From Schistosoma haematobium (lineage: Eukaryota; Platyhelminthes; Trematoda; Strigeidida; Schistosomatidae), in the NCBI RefSeq assembly GCF_000699445.3, contig NC_067196.1:45537806-45601805 (forward strand): DNA of 64,000 bases. Direction: 5' to 3'. This document shows, in pieces, positions 57,194-64,000 of this stretch. Position 1 is the stretch's first letter; every line of letters begins with the position of its first letter. The position numbers and the translations under genes are program-made. The notes under the pieces were generated by a model, which saw only the letters and a list, made by a program, of their open reading frames with translations, searched no databases and was not told the DNA's origin.

Positions 57194-60100
57194 AAATACT
57201 TCAGCGTTTGCACACTAATACAGATCGTGCAACAGAATGTTTTGGCTATATCTTTGGACAGTCTGAATATCGACTCTTACTGTCTATCCGAGAACCGTAT
57301 TCAAGACCTTAATAAAACACTATAAATTCGCTGCCCATCTGAAAATGCAACAATACTGTTTTATGCGTAGACGTACGAAGACTCTGTGACATTATCTAGA
57401 TTTGATGGCGTAAGTGACACACTAAGCCTCAGAGAAGAGGCTGTACTAGTCGACTGAATCCTCATTGCCAGTCGATTACATGCTGCTATGTAAGAATGCT
57501 ACGTCAAAGTGGGATTTAGAAAACAATGTTCTTTGCTCACCCCCTCTATGCCCGAATTGATTTCAGTCCAGATGAAATCAAGGATGAGTTTAGCACCAAT
57601 TAAATGGTCTAAAGAAAACCCGTTTGGTAAACATTGTAATGATAGCTGGAGATTACAATGTGCAAGTTAGGTTTCTATGTACTTAGGAGTCATTTGGGTG
57701 TCTAAACAGGATTTGTTGGTTCTAGGTCAGATAACGGTGACCGCCCCTGAAATTTGAGTAGATCACAATCTACTTTCGACCAGAACCAACTTTTAGCACA
57801 GTCATCGCCAGTGTATTACCTGGTATCCTCCCCTTGCATCTCAAGCCTGGACCCAGATTGGCCACATCGCGATTAGCTGCTGCTGGCGTGGTTGTGTACA
57901 AGACTTCTGCTCCCTGTGGAATATTTATCTGGACTCTGATCATGGTCTCGTTCGAGCTAACTTTATCTTACGTTTCAGTGGCCGACAACTTCATCGCCAT
58001 AAATGGATCGATGTTATCAAATTAGCTGCACTTTTTGTTGTAGCTAAACATCAAGCCGAACTAGGTTCAGGACTATCAACTCACCGAAAAGTGTAGATGA
58101 GCATTGGCTACAATTGCATGACGCCATAAAAGTTGCGAGTAAAGTCGCTTGCGGCTTTGCGAAACGTCCCACTTAGAAGGACTTGGCTTTTACAGGCTCT
58201 GTACAACTCATTGAAGCACGTCGGTCTACTCCGTGTGACCGTGAGTTTGACCACAAACGAAGGATATTACGTAATGACATTGGGCAAAGTTTGTGTAAGG
58301 ATTGAGAAGCTTGGTGGTCGGAGCGTGCTAATGAGCTGGAAGCAGCAGCTGCATCTGGTAACTACCGGAAGCTCTTCCAACTCATCCGAGTCACTGGTAG
58401 CAAGAAGTCTGGTGTGAGCGAAACAATCTACGAGGATGATGGGATGCCAATCACTAACATCCATCGACGTCTTGGAAGATGGTCAGAATTTTTCGAAGGG
58501 TAGTTCAACTGACCTGCTGGTCCGGCAACATCAGTCAGACTGTCCTGTCCTCCATGGCCGGTGACGACTGATCCACCAAATGAGGTGGAAGTCCGCAGGG
58601 AACTTCAACTCTTGAAAAGCTACAAATCACCTGACCCAGATGACTTACATCCGGCTCTTTTTAAAGATGGTGGTGACTTTCTGGCTAAGGAACTGACAAG
58701 GTTGTTTACAGAGGTCTGGGAGCTAAAGAGTGTACCAACGTCTTGGAATGAGTCGATAGTTGTCCCTATCTTTGAAAGGGGTTCACGTCGTTTCTGTAAC
58801 AACTATCGGGGATAACTCTACTTCCGATTGCGTCCAAGCTATTGGCTTCTGTCATACTTCGTAGGTTGTTCAAAACCCGAGAAAGATTGACTCGAGAGAA
58901 GCAGGCTGGGTTTCGTTCTGGTCGAGGATGTATTGATCATATCTTCACCCTCCGCCAAATGTTAGAACACCCCATACTTATCAAAGGCCAACAATCGTAG
59001 TGTTTCGTTGGACAGGACTGTACTCTGGCATTGTCTATTGAAGAAGTGCATGTCTGAGAAGTTTATTGACATCTTAAAGGCCCTATATACAAACATCTCA
59101 GGTAGAGTGAGGGCATACAATCACCTCTCCCCATTGTTCCATTCGAGCAATGGGGTTAGGCAGTGTTACCCAATCTCACCATTGCTCTTCAACTTTGCCA
59201 TCGATGACATTCTGGAAACAGCTCTGATGGATGTAAGTAATGGCGGTGTGGATCTGTTGCCTACAGAAAGACTTCTCGACCTTGAGTACACGGATGATAT
59301 TGTCTTACTGTGCGATAATGTCCAAACCATACAACCCATACTTAATCAGTTGGCAACCAATGTCCGTAGGTACGGTATGTGCTTTGCACCTTCAAAGTGC
59401 AAAGTACTTCTACAAGACTGGCAGGACCCTGATCCTGTACTCACCGTGGGTGGTGAGCAGATAGGAGTAGTCTAGAATTTCGTGTATCTAGGTAGCTGAA
59501 TAAACGCTGGTGGGGGTGTGAGTGATGAGATCACTGCACGTATAGTGAAAGCCAGAGTGGCTTATGCCAATCTGGGCTATCTTTGGCGCCTTCATGATGT
59601 TATTCTGGCTGTAAAAGGTCGGATCTACAACGCGTCGGTGAGAACAGTTTTACTCCATACTTGTGAAACCTGGCCTCTCCGAGTTGAGGATGTTAGACGA
59701 TTCTCTGTGTTTGATCATTGTTGTCTCCGAATGATTACTGACATCCAGTGGCAACATCATGTTAGTAATGCAGAGGTTCGGCATCGTGTGTTCGGGCACA
59801 GAGACAATAATGCAATCGGTGTCACCATCTTGAAACACCGACTTCGGTGGCTTGGACATGTTCTACGAATGTCGTTCCAGAGAATTCCACGTCGTGTATT
59901 ATTTTCCGATGCTGGGACTGGTTGGAAAAAGTGGAGAGGTGGTCAGTGTATGACATAGTGTCGTGGTATGAAAGAAAGCTGCAAAGGGCTGACTTCTGTT
60001 GGTCCTTCACGACTCCCTGGCTGGGGTACGAGAGATGGTGCAACACAGTGGCTAGAGACGTTATCAGATATAGCTCAGAATAGAAACCAGTGGCGATCCT

Positions 60101-60346
60101 GCTGTAACCTTCCTTTACTTTCTGCATAAAAAGTGGTTGTTTCTTCCTTAACTGAAAGATTTCTTCTGATTGTACCTTTCGGTTCCCCCATCATTACCAC
60201 TTATTATTACACTACCTTACAACAATCTCTTCCTTATTCTTTTTTTACCCTCCTTACATTTTTTCCTTTTCCTTCTCTTTAAATTCTCATTGTTTTGTGT
60301 GGCGCAGTCTTGTACCAATATGTATGTGTTCAAATAAATAAACAAT
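57194..60346 (+). repeat. Tandem unit 2 (3153 bases) of the dead-LINE array
   Basis: Head-to-tail with unit 1 and nearly identical along its full length. Differences seen by eye: one substitution (AATAAAACACT near 57314 versus AATAAAGCACT), one C fewer near 57744 and the restored AAAA near 59614. RT fragments remain at 58561-58815, 59008-59475 and 59518-59958. Confidence 0.92.
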
Positions 60347-63300
60347 AAATACTTCAGCGTTTGCACACTAATACAGATCGTGCAACAGAATGTTTTGGCT
60401 ATATCTTTGGACAGTCTGAATATCGACTCTTACTGTCTATCCGAGAACCGTATTCAAGACCTTAATAAAGCACTATAAATTCGCTGCCCATCTGAAAATG
60501 CAACAATACTGTTTTATGCGTAGACGTACGAAGACTCTGTGACATTATCTAGATTTGATGGCGTAAGTGACACACTAAGCCTCAGAGAAGAGGCTGTACT
60601 AGTCGACTGAATCCTCATTGCCAGTCGATTACATGCTGCTATGTAAGAATGCTACGTCAAAGTGGGATTTAGAAAACAATGTTCTTTGCTCACCCCCTCT
60701 ATGCCCGAATTGATTTCAGTCCAGATGAAATCAAGGATGAGTTTAGCACCAATTAAATGGTCTAAAGAAAACCCGTTTGGTAAACATTGTAATGATAGCT
60801 GGAGATTACAATGTGCAAGTTAGGTTTCTATGTACTTAGGAGTCATTTGGGTGTCTAAACAGGATTTGTTGGTTCTAGGTCAGATAACGGTGACCGCCCC
60901 TGAAATTTGAGTAGATCACAATCTACTTTCGACCAGAACCAACTTTTAGCACAGTCATCGCCAGTGTATTACCTGGTATCCTCCCCTTGCATCTCAAGCC
61001 TGGACCCAGATTGGCCACATCGCGATTAGCTGCTGCTGGCGTGGTTGTGTACAAGACTTCTGCTCCCTGTGGAATATTTATCTGGACTCTGATCATGGTC
61101 TCGTTCGAGCTAACTTTATCTTACGTTTCAGTGGCCGACAACTTCATCGCCATAAATGGATCGATGTTATCAAATTAGCTGCACTTTTTGTTGTAGCTAA
61201 ACATCAAGCCGAACTAGGTTCAGGACTATCAACTCACCGAAAAGTGTAGATGAGCATTGGCTACAATTGCATGACGCCATAAAAGTTGCGAGTAAAGTCG
61301 CTTGCGGCTTTGCGAAACGTCCCACTTAGAAGGACTTGGCTTTTACAGGCTCTGTACAACTCATTGAAGCACGTCGGTCTACTCCGTGTGACCGTGAGTT
61401 TGACCACAAACGAAGGATATTACGTAATGACATTGGGCAAAGTTTGTGTAAGGATTGAGAAGCTTGGTGGTCGGAGCGTGCTAATGAGCTGGAAGCAGCA
61501 GCTGCATCTGGTAACTACCGGAAGCTCTTCCAACTCATCCGAGTCACTGGTAGCAAGAAGTCTGGTGTGAGCGAAACAATCTACGAGGATGATGGGATGC
61601 CAATCACTAACATCCATCGACGTCTTGGAAGATGGTCAGAATTTTTCGAAGGGTAGTTCAACTGACCTGCTGGTCCGGCAACATCAGTCAGACTGTCCTG
61701 TCCTCCATGGCCGGTGACGACTGATCCACCAAATGAGGTGGAAGTCCGCAGGGAACTTCAACTCTTGAAAAGCTACAAATCACCTGACCCAGATGACTTA
61801 CATCCGGCTCTTTTTAAAGATGGTGGTGACTTTCTGGCTAAGGAACTGACAAGGTTGTTTACAGAGGTCTGGGAGCTAAAGAGTGTACCAACGTCTTGGA
61901 ATGAGTCGATAGTTGTCCCTATCTTTGAAAGGGGTTCACGTCGTTTCTGTAACAACTATCGGGGATAACTCTACTTCCGATTGCGTCCAAGCTATTGGCT
62001 TCTGTCATACTTCGTAGGTTGTTCAAAACCCGAGAAAGATTGACTCGAGAGAAGCAGGCTGGGTTTCGTTCTGGTCGAGGATGTATTGATCATATCTTCA
62101 CCCTCCGCCAAATGTTAGAACACCCCCATACTTATCAAAGGCCAACAATCGTAGTGTTTCGTTGGACAGGACTGTACTCTGGCATTGTCTATTGAAGAAG
62201 TGCATGTCTGAGAAGTTTATTGACATCTTAAAGGCCCTATATACAAACATCTCAGGTAGAGTGAGGGCATACAATCACCTCTCCCCATTGTTCCATTCGA
62301 GCAATGGGGTTAGGCAGTGTTACCCAATCTCACCATTGCTCTTCAACTTTGCCATCGATGACATTCTGGAAACAGCTCTGATGGATGTAAGTAATGGCGG
62401 TGTGGATCTGTTGCCTACAGAAAGACTTCTCGACCTTGAGTACACGGATGATATTGTCTTACTGTGCGATAATGTCCAAACCATACAACCCATACTTAAT
62501 CAGTTGGCAACCAATGTCCGTAGGTACGGTATGTGCTTTGCACCTTCAAAGTGCAAAGTACTTCTACAAGACTGGCAGGACCCTGATCCTGTACTCACCG
62601 TGGGTGGTGAGCAGATAGGAGTAGTCTAGAATTTCGTGTATCTAGGTAGCTGAATAAACGCTGGTGGGGGTGTGAGTGATGAGATCACTGCACGTATAGT
62701 GAAAGCCAGAGTGGCTTATGCCAATCTGGGCTATCTTTGGCGCCTTCATGATGTTATTCTGGCTGTAAAAGGTCGGATCTACAACGCGTCGGTGAGAACA
62801 GTTTACTCCATACTTGTGAAACCTGGCCTCTCCGAGTTGAGGATGTTAGACGATTCTCTGTGTTTGATCATTGTTGTCTCCGAATGATTACTGACATCCA
62901 GTGGCAACATCATGTTAGTAATGCAGAGGTTCGGCATCGTGTGTTCGGGCACAGAGACAATAATGCAATCGGTGTCACCATCTTGAAACACCGACTTCGG
63001 TGGCTTGGACATGTTCTACGAATGTCGTTCCAGAGAATTCCACGTCGTGTATTATTTTCCGATGCTGGGACTGGTTGGAAAAAGTGGAGAGGTGGTCAGT
63101 GTATGACATAGTGTCGTGGTATGAAAGAAAGCTGCAAAGGGCTGACTTCTGTTGGTCCTTCACGACTCCCTGGCTGGGGTACGAGAGATGGTGCAACACA
63201 GTGGCTAGAGACGTTATCAGATATAGCTCAGAATAGAAACCAGTGGCGATCCTGCTGTAACCTTCCTTTACTTTCTGCATAAAAAGTGGTTGTTTCTTCC

Positions 63301-63500
63301 TTAACTGAAAGATTTCTTCTGATTGTACCTTTCGGTTCCCCCATCATTACCACTTATTATTACACTACCTTACAACAATCTCTTCCTTATTCTTTTTTTT
63401 ACCCTCCTTACATTTTTTCCTTTTCCTTCTCTTTAAATTCTCATTGTTTTGTGTGGCGCAGTCTTGTACCAATATGTATGTGTTCAAATAAATAAACAAT
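60347..63500 (+). repeat. Tandem unit 3 (3154 bases) of the dead-LINE array
   Basis: Head-to-tail with unit 2 and nearly identical. It has five C at 62123 as in the first copy, one T fewer at 62802 (shortening the thumb frame) and a longer T run near 63393. The motif A deletion and YTDD are unchanged. Confidence 0.92.
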
Positions 63501-64000
63501 AAATACTTCAGCGTTTGCACACTAATACAGATCGTGCAACAGAATGTTTTGGCTATATCTTTGGACAGTCTGAATATCGACTCTTACTGTCTATCCGAGA
63601 ACCGTATTCAAGACCTTAATAAAGCACTATAAATTCGCTGCCCATCTGAAAATGCAACAATACTGTTTTATGCGTAGACGTACGAAGACTCTGTGACATT
63701 ATCTAGATTTGATGGCGTAAGTGACACACTAAGCCTCAGAGAAGAGGCTGTACTAGTCGACTGAATCCTCATTGCCAGTCGATTACATGCTGCTATGTAA
63801 GAATGCTACGTCAAAGTGGGATTTAGAAAACAATGTTCTTTGCTCACCCCCTCTATGCCCGAATTGATTTCAGTCCAGATGAAATCAAGGATGAGTTTAG
63901 CACCAATTAAATGGTCTAAAGAAAACCCGTTTGGTAAACATTGTAATGATAGCTGGAGATTACAATGTGCAAGTTAGGTTTCTATGTACTTAGGAGTCAT
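63501..64000 (+). repeat. Tandem unit 4, cut by the window end
   Basis: The first 500 bases of a further unit (decayed endonuclease part), collinear with 60347-60846. The array therefore continues beyond the window. Confidence 0.9.

Overview
This window reads as nuclear DNA from a blood fluke (Schistosoma or a close relative). The evidence is an AT-rich background, protein introns of only 34-45 bases, splice acceptors set directly before start codons (as expected for spliced-leader trans-splicing), a Sm-alpha-type hammerhead ribozyme, and SR2-, Perere- and Penelope-like retroelements. The exact species was not resolved. No search was run, so family names rest on motif recognition.

Layout. 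From 1 to about 38,000 the sequence is gene-poor. It holds foldback and miniature elements (1.58, 3.5, 7.0, 14.7, 15.3, 35.4 and 37.3 kb), a hammerhead SINE (8.9 kb), a Penelope-like remnant (10-11 kb), two solo LTRs with 5-base target duplications (19.0 and 23.1 kb), SR2-like LINE pieces (22.5-24.2 and 27.6-28.2 kb), a larger APE-type LINE (24.7-27.5 kb) and a decayed CR1-like LINE with a PHD finger (29.1-33.1 kb).

The gene cluster lies at 38.0-49.8 kb. On the + strand are the last two exons of SNRNP27, a tri-snRNP protein. Convergent on the - strand is a head-to-tail trio: RNF113 (spliceosomal CCCH/RING protein, 7 exons), DPH4/DNAJC24 (J-domain and CSL zinc finger, diphthamide synthesis) and RPAP2 (RNA polymerase II CTD phosphatase, 6 exons). 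Spacers in the trio are only about 125 and 151 bases, and each start codon sits just after a splice acceptor, so it looks like a polycistron resolved by trans-splicing. RPAP2 intron 2 hosts a non-autonomous LTR element and an SR2-derived insertion with a 13-base target duplication.

From 49.9 kb to the end is a nest of one LINE family. It opens with 5' fragments, then one fuller copy, then a near-identical head-to-tail array with a period of about 3,153 bases that runs out of the window. Every RT copy has the same lesions, so it was amplified as a dead element.

The most unusual items are a family of foldback elements carrying hammerhead ribozymes in one or both inverted arms (one copy has an intact core), the dead-LINE satellite, an LTR element whose 5' LTR has shrunk to 26 bases, and an SR2 insertion that keeps the 5' half and ends in a TAAG tail.
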